DNA of 40,441 nucleotides from Streptomyces sp. MspMP-M5 (GTDB lineage Bacteria > Actinomycetota > Actinomycetes > Streptomycetales > Streptomycetaceae): assembly GCF_000373585.1 (NCBI RefSeq), contig NZ_KB891922.1, forward strand, positions 1,766 through 42,206. Direction: 5' to 3'. Positions 30,903-39,344 of this stretch are shown in pieces. Position numbers and translations under genes: made by a program. Numbering within the stretch: the stretch's first letter is position 1; each line of letters opens with the position of its first letter. The notes beneath the pieces are model-generated. The model was not told where the DNA came from, made no database searches, and saw only the letters and a list, made by a program, of their open reading frames with translations.

Positions 30903-32192
30903 TCAGCGCTCCTGGACGGGCACGAAGTCGCGCTCGACCACACCGGTGTAGACCTGGCGCGGACGGCCGATCCGGGAACCGGGCTCGGTGATCATCTCGT
31001 GCCACTGGGCGATCCAGCCGGGCAGCCGGCCGAGCGCGAAGAGCACGGTGAACATCTCGGTCGGGAAGCCCATGGCCCGGTAGATCAGGCCGGTGTAGAA
31101 GTCGACGTTCGGGTAGAGCTTGCGCTCGACGAAGTAGTCGTCGGCCAACGCGTGCTCCTCCAGCTTCAGGGCGATGTCGAGGAGCTCGTCCTCCTTGCCC
31201 AGAGCCGAGAGGACATCGTGCGCCGCGGCCTTGATGATCTTCGCCCGGGGGTCGAAGTTCTTGTAGACGCGGTGCCCGAAGCCCATGAGCTTCACGCCGT
31301 CTTCCTTGTTCTTCACCTTGCGGATGAAGGTGTCGACGTCGCCGCCGGCGTCCCGGATGCCCTCCAGCATCTCCAGCACCGACTGGTTGGCACCACCGTG
31401 CAGGGGGCCCCAGAGGGCGTTGATGCCCGCCGAGATCGAGGCGAAGAGGTTCGCCTGCGAGGAGCCGACCAGGCGCACGGTGGAGGTCGAGCAGTTCTGC
31501 TCGTGGTCCGCGTGCAGAATCAGCAGCTTGTCGAGCGCGTTGACCACGACCGGGTCCAGCTCGTACTCGGCGGCGGGGACCGAGAAGGTCATCCGCAGGA
31601 AGTTCTCCACGTAACCGAGGTCGTTGCTCGGGTAGACGACCGGGTGGCCGACCATTTTCTTGTAGGCGTAGGCCGCGATCGTCGGGAGCTTGGCCAGCAG
31701 GCGGATCGTGGAGATGTGCCGCTGCCGCTCGTCGAACGGGTTGTGGCTGTCCTGGTAGAACGTCGACAGCGCGCTGACCACGGAGGACAGCATGGCCATC
31801 GGGTGGGCGTCCCGGGGGAAGCCGTCGTAGAAGCGCTTGACGTCCTCGTGGAGCAGGGTGTGGTAGGTGATGTCCTGCTTGAAATTCGCCAGCTCGTCGA
31901 CGGTGGGCAGCTCACCGTTGATGAGGAGGTACGCGGTCTCCACGAACGTGCTGCGCTCGGCGAGCTGCTCGATCGGGTAACCGCGGTAACGCAGGATGCC
32001 CTTTTCACCGTCGAGGTAGGTGATCGCGGATTTATACGCCGCGGTGTTGCCGTAACCGGAATCCAGGGTCACCAGACCGGTCTGGGCGCGCAGCTTCGAG
32101 ATGTCGAAGCCCTTGTCGCCGACCGTGCTGTCGACGACCGGGTAGCTGTATTCGCCGTCCCCGTAACGCAGTACTACAGAGTTGTCGCTCAC
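30903..32192 (-). CDS. gltA: Citrate synthase
   Basis: A 429-aa type II (hexameric-class) citrate synthase condensing acetyl-CoA with oxaloacetate, the entry to the TCA cycle. GTG 32192 with GAGGG upstream gives the known Streptomyces N-terminus SDNSVVLRYGDGEY; a GTG at 32204 would add four residues. Active-site segments: ILHADHEQNCSTSTVR, LWGPLHGGANQSVLEML with the key His, MGFGHRVYKNFDPRA, and LYPNVDFYTGLIYRAMG with the catalytic Asp. TATAGG lies upstream as a possible -10. Monocistronic and unrelated to its neighbours by operon, although it consumes the acetyl-CoA made by MmsA. Confidence 0.97.
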   Translation of the reverse strand: MSDNSVVLRYGDGEYSYPVVDSTVGDKGFDISKLRAQTGLVTLDSGYGNTAAYKSAITYLDGEKGILRYRGYPIEQLAERSTFVETAYLLINGELPTVDELANFKQDITYHTLLHEDVKRFYDGFPRDAHPMAMLSSVVSALSTFYQDSHNPFDERQRHISTIRLLAKLPTIAAYAYKKMVGHPVVYPSNDLGYVENFLRMTFSVPAAEYELDPVVVNALDKLLILHADHEQNCSTSTVRLVGSSQANLFASISAGINALWGPLHGGANQSVLEMLEGIRDAGGDVDTFIRKVKNKEDGVKLMGFGHRVYKNFDPRAKIIKAAAHDVLSALGKEDELLDIALKLEEHALADDYFVERKLYPNVDFYTGLIYRAMGFPTEMFTVLFALGRLPGWIAQWHEMITEPGSRIGRPRQVYTGVVERDFVPVQER

Positions 32193-32368
32193 GTCATCCC
32201 TCACCGACGTTGTGCCTCTTCTTCGAGGTGCCCTGACTGCCTATACCTTCCCCCATTTGGACCTTGGATGTGCACTCGGGGTCGGCCATAGGGCCCCATC
32301 GCGGCACTCAGTGCCGCATTGGAGTCCATCCTGCTCCCGTTCGCCCCGATTGGGAAAGAGGGGAGACC

Positions 32369-34579
32369 TCACATCGCTCCGGCGAGCCGGTGATCCAGCG
32401 CGGTATGCCTCCGACCGGCGGATACCGTGCGTACGGCCTGACCGAGGGCCCTACGGGAGCCGACCAGCACCACCAGGCGCTTCGCCCGGGTGACAGCGGT
32501 ATAGAGCAGATTGCGCTGGAGCATCATCCAGGCGCTGGTGGTGACCGGAATCACCACGGCCGGATACTCGCTCCCCTGGGAGCGATGGATCGTCACCGCG
32601 TAGGCATGGGCGAGTTCGTCCAGTTCGTCGAAGTCGTACGGCACCTCCTCGTCCTCGTCCGTGCGGACCGTCAGCTGCTGCTCGACGGCGTCCAGGGCCG
32701 TGACCACCCCCACCGTGCCGTTGAAGACGCCGTTGCGGCCCTTCTCGTAGTTGTTCCGGATCTGGGTGACCTTGTCGCCGACGCGGAAGACCCGGCCGCC
32801 GAAGCGGCGCTCGGGCAGATCCGGGCGCGCCGGGGTCACCGCCTGCTGGAGCAGGCCGTTGAGCGCCCCCGCACCCGCCGGGCCGCGGTGCATCGGGGCC
32901 AGCACCTGGACGTCCCGGCGCGGATCGAGGCCGAACTTCGCCGGGATACGGCGCGCCACCACGTCCACCGTCAACCGGGCGGCCTCCTCCGCGTCCTCCT
33001 CCGGGAACAGGAAGAAGTCCTTCAAGCCGCTGGTCAGCGGGGGGACGCCGGAATTGATGCGGTGCGCGTTGGTGACCACACCGGACTCCTGGGCCTGGCG
33101 GAAGATCTTCGTCAACCGGACCGCGGGCACCGTGCCCGGTGCGGCCAGGAGATCGCGCAGGACCTCGCCGGCGCCCACCGACGGCAGCTGGTCCACGTCG
33201 CCCACCAGGAGCAGATGGGCGCCCGGCGGGACCGCCTTGACGAGCTTGTTCGCCAACAGCAGATCCAGCATCGACGCCTCGTCGACCACCACCAGGTCGG
33301 CGTCCAGCGGACGGTCCGCGTCGTAGGCGGCGTCCCCGCCCGGCTTGAGCTCCAGCAGGCGGTGAACGGTGGAGGCGTCCGCACCCGTCAGCTCCGCCAG
33401 CCGCTTGGCCGCCCGGCCCGTGGGCGCCGCCAGCACCACCCTGGCCTGCTTGGCGCGGGCCAGCTCGACCACCGAGCGGACCGTGAAGGACTTGCCGCAG
33501 CCCGGACCGCCCGTGAGCACCGCCACCTTGCTCGTCAGCGCCAGGCGGACCGCCGCCTGCTGCTCGGGGGCCAGCTGCGCCCCGGTGCGCCGCGCCAGCC
33601 AGGCCAGCGCCCGCTCCCAGTCGACGCCGTGGAAGGCCGGCATCCGGTCGTCGTCGGTGCGCAGCAGACGGGACAGCCGCCCGGCCAGGGAGATCTCCGC
33701 GCGGTGGAACGGCACCAGATACACGCCGCTGACCGGATCGCCGTCCTCCGCACCGGGGACCTTCTCGCGGACCACGCCCTCCGGGTCCTCGGCCAGCTCG
33801 GCCAGGCAGTCGATGACCAGGCCGGTGTCCACCTGGAGCAACTTCACCGCGTCCGCGATCAGTTGCTCCTCGGGCAGGAAGCAGTGGCCCTGGTCCGTGG
33901 ACTGCGACAGGGCGTACTGGAGGCCGGACTTGACCCGCTCCGGGCTGTCGTGCGGAATGCCCACCGACTGGGCGATCCGGTCGGCGGTCAGGAAACCGAT
34001 GCCCCAGACGTCGGCGGCGAGACGGTAGGGCTGGTTCTTCACCACGGAGATCGACGCGTCGCCGTACTTCTTGTAGATCCGCACCGCGATGGAGGTGGAC
34101 ACACCGACGCCCTGGAGGAAGACCATGACCTCCTTGATGGCCTTCTGCTCCTCCCAGGCGGCGCCGATCAGCTTGGTGCGCTTGGGCCCCAGGCCGGGCA
34201 CCTCGATCAAGCGCTCGGGGTCCTTCTCGATGACGTCGAGGGTCTCGATGCCGAAGTGCTCGGTGATGCGGTCGGCGATCCGGGGGCCGATGCCCTTGAT
34301 GAGGCCCGAGCCCAGATAGCGGCGGATGCCCTGGACGGTCGCGGGCAGGACGGTGGTGTAGTTCTCCACCGTGAACTGCTTGCCGAACTGGGGGTGGGAG
34401 CCCCAGCGGCCCTCCATCCGCAGCGACTCCCCCGGCTGCGCGCCCAGCAGCGCACCGACGACGGTCAGCAGCTCACCGGAGCCACGGCCGGTGTCGACCC
34501 TGGCGACGGTGTAACCGTTCTCCTCGTTGGCATAGGTGATCCGCTCCAGGACCCCTTCCACCACGGCTGCGTTGACCAT
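32369..34579 (-). CDS. recD2: ATP-dependent DNA helicase RecD2
   Basis: A 736-aa superfamily 1B 5'-3' helicase. An OB-like N-terminal domain (VEGVLERITYANEENGYTVA) and helix-hairpin-helix segments (GIGPRIADRITEHFG, VPGLGPKRTKLIG) precede the motor: Walker A VLTGGPGCGKSFT, AAPTGRAAKRLAELTG, Walker B VVVDEASMLD, LLVGDVDQLPSVGAGEVL, IFRQAQESGVV, and motifs V-VI YAVTIHRSQGSEYPAVV and LLYTAVTRAKRLVVLVGS. RecD2 is the RecBC-independent form, acting in DNA repair and fork maintenance. ATG 34579 is chosen because the OB start follows at once. Single gene between gltA and the second sugar locus. Confidence 0.96.
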   Translation of the reverse strand: MVNAAVVEGVLERITYANEENGYTVARVDTGRGSGELLTVVGALLGAQPGESLRMEGRWGSHPQFGKQFTVENYTTVLPATVQGIRRYLGSGLIKGIGPRIADRITEHFGIETLDVIEKDPERLIEVPGLGPKRTKLIGAAWEEQKAIKEVMVFLQGVGVSTSIAVRIYKKYGDASISVVKNQPYRLAADVWGIGFLTADRIAQSVGIPHDSPERVKSGLQYALSQSTDQGHCFLPEEQLIADAVKLLQVDTGLVIDCLAELAEDPEGVVREKVPGAEDGDPVSGVYLVPFHRAEISLAGRLSRLLRTDDDRMPAFHGVDWERALAWLARRTGAQLAPEQQAAVRLALTSKVAVLTGGPGCGKSFTVRSVVELARAKQARVVLAAPTGRAAKRLAELTGADASTVHRLLELKPGGDAAYDADRPLDADLVVVDEASMLDLLLANKLVKAVPPGAHLLLVGDVDQLPSVGAGEVLRDLLAAPGTVPAVRLTKIFRQAQESGVVTNAHRINSGVPPLTSGLKDFFLFPEEDAEEAARLTVDVVARRIPAKFGLDPRRDVQVLAPMHRGPAGAGALNGLLQQAVTPARPDLPERRFGGRVFRVGDKVTQIRNNYEKGRNGVFNGTVGVVTALDAVEQQLTVRTDEDEEVPYDFDELDELAHAYAVTIHRSQGSEYPAVVIPVTTSAWMMLQRNLLYTAVTRAKRLVVLVGSRRALGQAVRTVSAGRRHTALDHRLAGAM

Positions 34580-34667
34580 GCCTCGACGGTACCGCCGGGC
34601 GCTGACAGCGCGGCGGCGACGGTGCGGAATCCGGGCGGCCGACGGCGGCGGACGAGGCGCTGCCGGC

Positions 34668-34702
34668 CCCGGTCGGCGAGCGCTCCGCAGGCGCCGACCG
34701 GG
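34668..34702 (-). terminator. Terminator of the DUF993 operon
   Basis: CCCGGTCGGCG (34668-34678) pairs perfectly with CGCCGACCGGG (34692-34702), 13-nt loop, 17 nt after the stop of the last operon gene on the minus strand. Confidence 0.8.
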
Positions 34703-34719
34703 TCGCCTGCTGCGCTGCG

Positions 34720-35568
34720 TCAGGCGACGTGGGCGGTGAAGCGGGTGACGATCTCCGTGAGGACCTCGGTGCCGTCGCGGGACCACAGCGCGGGGTTGAA
34801 GATCTCCACCTCGATGAAGCCCCGGTAGCCGGCCGCGTCGACCCGTTCGCGGAACCAGCGCAGATCCACCGCGCCGTCGCCCAACTGCCCGCGGCCCAGC
34901 AGGACGCCCTCCGGGAGCGGGGTGATCCAGTCGGCGAGCTGGAAGGCGGCGATACGGCAGGGGCGGGCGGCGCGGTCGAGCTGGGCGGCGAGCGTGTCGT
35001 CCCACCACAGGTGGTAGGTGTCCACCACCACGCCCACCTGGTCGGCCGGGAACCGCTCCGCCAGATCCAGGGCCTGGGCGAGCGTGGAGACCACGCACCG
35101 GTCCGCCGCGTACATCGGGTGGAGGGGTTCCAGCGCCAGCCGGACGCCCCGCTCGGCGGCGTACGGGGCCAGTTCGGCGAGCGCGTCGGCGACCCGCTCA
35201 CGGGCGCCGGGCAGGTCCCGGCTGCCCGGCGGCAGCCCGCCGGAGACCAGGACCAGGGTGCCGGTCCCCAGGGCCGCGGCCTCCTCGACGGCGGCCCGGT
35301 TGTCCGCCAGGGCCGCCTGGCGGACAGCCGGATCCTCGGCGGTGAAGAAGCCGCCCCGGCAGAGACTGCTGACGGCCAGCCCGGCGTCCCGTACGAGACG
35401 GGCGGCGGCCCGCACCCCGTAGGCGCGCACCGGAGCCCGCCACAGGCCGACGCCCCGCAGGCCCGCCCGGGCGCAGCCGTCGGCGAGTTCGGGCAGCGAC
35501 CACTGCCGGACGGTCTCCTGGTTGAGACTCAGACGGGACAGCAGGGGCAGCGGCTCGGCATGCGTCAC
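34720..35568 (-). CDS. Sugar phosphate isomerase/epimerase (AP-endonuclease 2-like TIM barrel)
   Basis: A 282-aa TIM barrel. GTG 35568 overlaps the stop of the DUF993 gene (GTGA). Divalent-metal residues are in the expected places: Glu in VRLALEPLHPMY, Asp and His in VGVVVDTYHLWWDD, and a late Glu in FIEVEIFN. The His-x-x-Asp-type strand reads AAFQLADW with Gln instead of His. Members isomerise, epimerise or dehydrate keto-sugars, and some act in oxidative deglycosylation. It is the last gene of the three-gene operon, so it probably acts after the dehydrogenase on a keto-sugar (inference). Substrate unknown. Confidence 0.87.
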   Translation of the reverse strand: MTHAEPLPLLSRLSLNQETVRQWSLPELADGCARAGLRGVGLWRAPVRAYGVRAAARLVRDAGLAVSSLCRGGFFTAEDPAVRQAALADNRAAVEEAAALGTGTLVLVSGGLPPGSRDLPGARERVADALAELAPYAAERGVRLALEPLHPMYAADRCVVSTLAQALDLAERFPADQVGVVVDTYHLWWDDTLAAQLDRAARPCRIAAFQLADWITPLPEGVLLGRGQLGDGAVDLRWFRERVDAAGYRGFIEVEIFNPALWSRDGTEVLTEIVTRFTAHVA

Positions 35569-36734
35569 GGGGTGCTCGCCTCCTCGGCACCATGGACGGC
35601 CAGGAGGGCGCGCATCCTCGCGGCGGCCAGGTCCGGGTCGGGGAACAGGCCCAGCGCGGCGGCGAGTTCATGGGCGCGGCGCAGATGCGGGAGGGAGCGG
35701 GCGGACTGCAGGCCGCCGACCATGGTGAAGTGCGACTGGTGCCCGGCCAACCAGGCGAGCAGGACCACACCGGTCTTGTAGTAGCGGGTGGGCGGCGCGA
35801 AGAGATGCCGGGCCAGGGGCAGCGTCGGGTCCAGGACCGCGCGGAAACCGGCCGGGTCGCCGGCGTCGAGGCGACGGAGTGCCTCGGCGGCCAGTGGGGC
35901 GAGCGGGTCGAAGACACCCAGCAGTGCGTCGCTGAAGCCGTGCGCGTCACCGGCGATCAGCTCCGGATAGTGGAGGTCGTCGCCCGTGTAGCAGCGCACG
36001 CCCGCACCCTTCTTCTTGCCCGAGGTCCCCGCGGCCGCCCCCACTGCCTTGAGCCGGCGGCGCAGCCGTACCTCCCGGGAGGCGTCCAGGAGGGAGACCT
36101 TGACGCCGTCCACCGCGCCGGGACGGTCGGCGATGATGCCGAGGAGGGTCTCCGTGGCGGCGTCGAGGTCCGGGCTGCCCCAGTAGCCGGCCAGCGCCGG
36201 GTCGAACATCGGGCCGAGCCAGTGCAGGATCACCGGACGGGTGGTCTGGCGCAGCAGGTGGCCGTAGAGGTCGCGGTAGGCGTCCGGGCCGGCACCGAGC
36301 GCGGCGAGTTGGCGGGACGCCATCAGGACAGGCCGCGCGCCGGCGTCCTCGGCTACCGCGAGCTGCTCCTCGTAGGCGGCCCGGACGCCGGCCAACGTGG
36401 CGCCGCGCGGCGGAAGTTGGTCGGTGCCGACGCCGCAGGCGAGACGGCCGCCGACGGCGCGGGCCTCGGCGGCCGTACGGCGGATCAGTTCGGCGGCGCG
36501 CGGCCAGTCCAGGCCCGCACCACGCTGGGCGGTGTCCATCGCCTCGGCCACGCCCAGCCCGTGTGCCCACAGGTGGTGGCGGAAGGCGAGGGTGGCATCC
36601 CAGTCGAGGGCGGCCGGACCCTCCGGTGTGGTGTCGGCGCGCGGGTCGGCGACCACATGGGCGGCGGCGAAGACCGTACGGGAGCGCGGCCGCGGCGGCG
36701 TCCCGGAGGGGGCCGCGGGTCCGGGCGCGGTCAC
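35565..36734 (-). CDS. DUF993 / dihydrodipicolinate synthase-like protein
   Basis: A 389-aa protein starting at GTG 36734, which overlaps the dehydrogenase stop (GTGA). Segments typical of the DUF993 family (often labelled DHDPS-like): TLAFRHHLWAHGLGVAEAMD, GVGTDQLPP, RPVILHWLGPMFDPALAGYW, VDGVKVSLLDASREVRLRRR with the lysine that would form the Schiff base in class I aldolases, and CYTGDDLHYPELIAGD. The fold is expected to be a TIM barrel. No reaction has been established for the family as far as I know. Tight coupling with a dehydrogenase and an isomerase suggests aldol cleavage or dehydration of an oxidised sugar. Confidence 0.85.
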   Translation of the reverse strand: MTAPGPAAPSGTPPRPRSRTVFAAAHVVADPRADTTPEGPAALDWDATLAFRHHLWAHGLGVAEAMDTAQRGAGLDWPRAAELIRRTAAEARAVGGRLACGVGTDQLPPRGATLAGVRAAYEEQLAVAEDAGARPVLMASRQLAALGAGPDAYRDLYGHLLRQTTRPVILHWLGPMFDPALAGYWGSPDLDAATETLLGIIADRPGAVDGVKVSLLDASREVRLRRRLKAVGAAAGTSGKKKGAGVRCYTGDDLHYPELIAGDAHGFSDALLGVFDPLAPLAAEALRRLDAGDPAGFRAVLDPTLPLARHLFAPPTRYYKTGVVLLAWLAGHQSHFTMVGGLQSARSLPHLRRAHELAAALGLFPDPDLAAARMRALLAVHGAEEASTP

Positions 36735-37879
36735 CGGGACAGCTCCGGGACGGGCAGCCGGCGCCCCTCGGCGGAGGAGCGCAGGCCCAGTTCGGCGAGC
36801 TGGACGCCGCGGGCGCCCGCCCAGAGGTCCCAGTGCCAGGGCCCGTCGGCCACCACGTGCCGCAGGAAGCGCTCCCACTGGACCTTGAAGGCGTTGTCGA
36901 ACTCCCCGTTGTCGGGGACCTCCTGCCACTGGTCGCGGAACGGCTCGGTGGACGGGAGGTCGGGGTTCCAGACGGGTTTGGGGGTGGTGGCGCGGTGCTG
37001 GACGCGGCAGCGGCGCAGTCCGGCGACGGCGGAGCCCTCGGTTCCGTCGACCTGGAACTCCAGCAGTTCGTCGCGGTGCACCCGGACCGTCCAGGAGGAG
37101 TTGATCTGGGCGAGGACGCCGCCGTCCAGTTCGAAGAGGGCGTACGCCGCGTCGTCGGCGGTGGCCTCGTAGGGGGCGCCGGACTCGTCCCAGCGGCGCG
37201 GGAGGTGGGTGGCGACCCGGGCCTGGACGGCGCGGACCGGCCCGAACAGCTCGTGCAGCACGTACTCCCAGTGCGGGAACATGTCGGACGCGATGCCGCC
37301 GCCGTCCTCGGCACGGTAGTTCCAGGAGGGGCGCTGGGCCGGCTGCCGGTCGCCCTCGAAGACCCAGTAGCCGAACTCGCCCCGCACGGACAGGACGCGG
37401 CCGAAGAAGCCGGCCTCCAGGAGGCGCCGCAGTTTGCGCAGCCCCGGGAGGAAGAGCTTGTCCTGGACGACGCCGTGTCTGACGCCGGCCTCCTGGGCAA
37501 GCCGGGCGAGCTGCAGGGCCTCGGTCGTGCCAGTGGCGGTGGGCTTTTCCACGTAGAGGTGCTTACCGGCGGCAATCGCTTTCTTCACGGCCGGTGCGCG
37601 GGCGGCGGTTGCCTGGGCGTCGAAGTAGATCTCGACGGTGTCGTCGGCAAGGACGGTGTCGAGATCGGTGCTCCAGGCGAGGCCGTACCGGTCGGCCAAC
37701 GCCCGGACCCGCTGCCCGGAGCGGCCGACCAGCACCGGTTCCGGCCAGATCACCGTGGCGTCGTCGAGCGGGAGTCCGCCCTGGTCGCGCAGGGCGAGGA
37801 GGGAGCGGACCAGGTGCTGGTAGTGGCCCATGCGCCCGGTCACGCCGTTCATGGCGATGCGTACGGTCCTGCGTGTCAC
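36731..37879 (-). CDS. Gfo/Idh/MocA family oxidoreductase
   Basis: A 382-aa NAD(P)-dependent sugar dehydrogenase from GTG 37879. The Rossmann start VRIAMNGVTGRMGHYQHLVR is unusual: the dinucleotide loop reads NGVTGRMG rather than GxGxxG, as in DapB-like enzymes. Further motifs: EIYFDAQATAARAPAVKKAI, YVEKPTATGTTEAL with the catalytic Lys, and GGGIASDMFPHWEYVLHELFG with the Asp/His pair. First gene of the operon with the DUF993 and isomerase genes (all 4-nt overlaps), divergent from a LacI gene. It probably oxidises a sugar or glycoside to its keto form to start the pathway. Confidence 0.9.
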   Translation of the reverse strand: MTRRTVRIAMNGVTGRMGHYQHLVRSLLALRDQGGLPLDDATVIWPEPVLVGRSGQRVRALADRYGLAWSTDLDTVLADDTVEIYFDAQATAARAPAVKKAIAAGKHLYVEKPTATGTTEALQLARLAQEAGVRHGVVQDKLFLPGLRKLRRLLEAGFFGRVLSVRGEFGYWVFEGDRQPAQRPSWNYRAEDGGGIASDMFPHWEYVLHELFGPVRAVQARVATHLPRRWDESGAPYEATADDAAYALFELDGGVLAQINSSWTVRVHRDELLEFQVDGTEGSAVAGLRRCRVQHRATTPKPVWNPDLPSTEPFRDQWQEVPDNGEFDNAFKVQWERFLRHVVADGPWHWDLWAGARGVQLAELGLRSSAEGRRLPVPELSR

Positions 37880-37952
37880 GGCCCGGCCTCTCTCGCGCTC
37901 GGTGGGTGAAGTGGGTGCGGAGTGGGGGTGTGCGGAGGGGTGCCTGTGGACA

Positions 37953-37964
37953 GTAAGCGCTTTC
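37953..37964. promoter_or_regulatory. LacI-type operator in the divergent region of the second sugar locus
   Basis: GTAAGCGCTTTC has a perfect AAGCGCTT core (37955-37962) with central CG, close to the general LacI/GalR-family operator TGTAAGCGCTTACA. It lies in the 166-bp gap between the dehydrogenase and lacI-family starts. A second palindrome, CCTGCCTGGCAGG, is at 37983-37995. Confidence 0.7.
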
Positions 37965-38045
37965 TTCGAGGAGGGACGCTAGCCTGCCTGGCAGGTCGCC
38001 AACAAGACGGTGTTCGGCGGATGTTGAGACGCACGGGAGGGTGTG

Positions 38046-39236
38046 ATGGCGGTGACGCTGGCGGATGTGGCGGCGCGCGCGGGGGTGTCGCCGGCGACCG
38101 TCTCGCGGGTGCTCAGCGGGCGCTATCGGGTGACGGAGGGCACCCGCGGCCGGGTGCTGCGGGCGGTGGCGGAGCTGGAGTATGTCGTCGACGGCCCGGC
38201 GAGCGCGCTGGCCGGCGCCGGTTCGGACCTGGTGGGCATCCTGGTCAACGACATCGCCGACCCGTTCTTCGGGGTGCTGGCGGGCGCCGTCCAGGGGGAG
38301 CTGGGCGGAGCCGCCGGTCCCGGTGGCGAGAAGCTGGCCGTGGTGTGCAGTACGGGCGGCTCCCCTGAGCGCGAGCTGGACCATCTCACTCACCTCCAGC
38401 GGCAGCGGGCGGCCGCGGTGGTGCTGACCGGCGGTGCCCCGGAGGATCCGGAGCACGCGCGGGCGCTCTCCGCCCGGTTGGCGCGGCTGACGGAGGCGGG
38501 CACCAGGGTGGTGCTGTGCGGGCGGCCCCGGCCGGAGCCGCCCGGGGCGCAGGCAGGGGAAGAGGCGGAGGAGACGCCTCCACGGTTCGCCGGACGCCCC
38601 CCGGCCGCCGTGCAGCCCGTCACCCTGGCGTTCGACAACCGTGGCGGCGCCCGGCGGCTGACGGGGCATCTGCTGGCGCTGGGGCACCGCCGGATCGGCT
38701 GCGTCGCGGGCCCGGCCGGCCGCACCACCACCGCCGAGCGCCTGGCCGGCCACCGCGACGCACTCGCCGCGCACGGCGTCGCGGACGTGCCGGAGCGTAC
38801 GGTCCCCGGGGCCTACGACCGCGCCTCGGGCTATGACGCGGCCCTGGAGCTGCTCCGCCGGGAGCCGGCACTGACGGCCGTCGTGGCGGCCAACGACACC
38901 GCCGCGCTGGGAGTGTGCGCGGCGCTGCGCGACCGGGGGCTGCGCATACCGGAGGACGTCTCGGTCACCGGCTTCGACGATCTGCCGTTCAGCGCCGACG
39001 CCACGCCCGCGCTCACCACGGCACGACTGCCGCTGCGGGAGGCTGGGGCCCGGGCCGGGCGGCTGGCGGTAGGGAGGGCGGCGGCGCCGCCGGGCGGGGT
39101 GGCGACGCTGCCCGCGGAGCTGCTGGTACGGGAGTCGACGGGGCCGGTGCGGTCCGGCGGCCCCGTCGACGGCGACCGTCGGGGGCGGCCCGGCGCGGTT
39201 TCGGGCGGGACCGGGCCGGGCAGATCTGGCGGCTGA
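38046..39236 (+). CDS. LacI-family transcriptional regulator
   Basis: A 396-aa repressor; ATG 38046 has GGGAGG just upstream (GTG 38043 is a one-codon alternative). The HTH is at the very N-terminus (VTLADVAARAGVSPATVSRV) with hinge region YVVDGPASALAGAG. Effector-domain landmarks: LVGILVNDIADPFFGVLAG, GHLLALGHRRIGCVAG, AVVAANDTAALGVCAALRDR, and VSVTGFDDLPFSADATPALT. The C-terminal 30 residues are a Gly/Arg/Pro tail. It faces the Gfo/Idh operon, with the AAGCGCTT operator between, and probably represses both directions. Confidence 0.93.
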   Translation: MAVTLADVAARAGVSPATVSRVLSGRYRVTEGTRGRVLRAVAELEYVVDGPASALAGAGSDLVGILVNDIADPFFGVLAGAVQGELGGAAGPGGEKLAVVCSTGGSPERELDHLTHLQRQRAAAVVLTGGAPEDPEHARALSARLARLTEAGTRVVLCGRPRPEPPGAQAGEEAEETPPRFAGRPPAAVQPVTLAFDNRGGARRLTGHLLALGHRRIGCVAGPAGRTTTAERLAGHRDALAAHGVADVPERTVPGAYDRASGYDAALELLRREPALTAVVAANDTAALGVCAALRDRGLRIPEDVSVTGFDDLPFSADATPALTTARLPLREAGARAGRLAVGRAAAPPGGVATLPAELLVRESTGPVRSGGPVDGDRRGRPGAVSGGTGPGRSGG

Positions 39237-39344
39237 CGCGGGATGAGCCGACGCGGGCTGAAGGACAAAAACGAGGGAGGGAGGCAGAACCCGGACAAGC
39301 ACACCGGCAGACGGGCCGGCCGGACGGAGACGACGGGAGTCAGG

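Noticed and set aside
30571..30951. Plus-strand open frame in the copZ-gltA gap
   Set aside because: Arg/Gly/Pro-rich translation, crosses the terminator hairpin and the gltA end, no ribosome site.
32264..34828. Long plus-strand open frame opposite recD2
   Set aside because: Antisense artefact. RecD2 motifs are complete on the minus strand.
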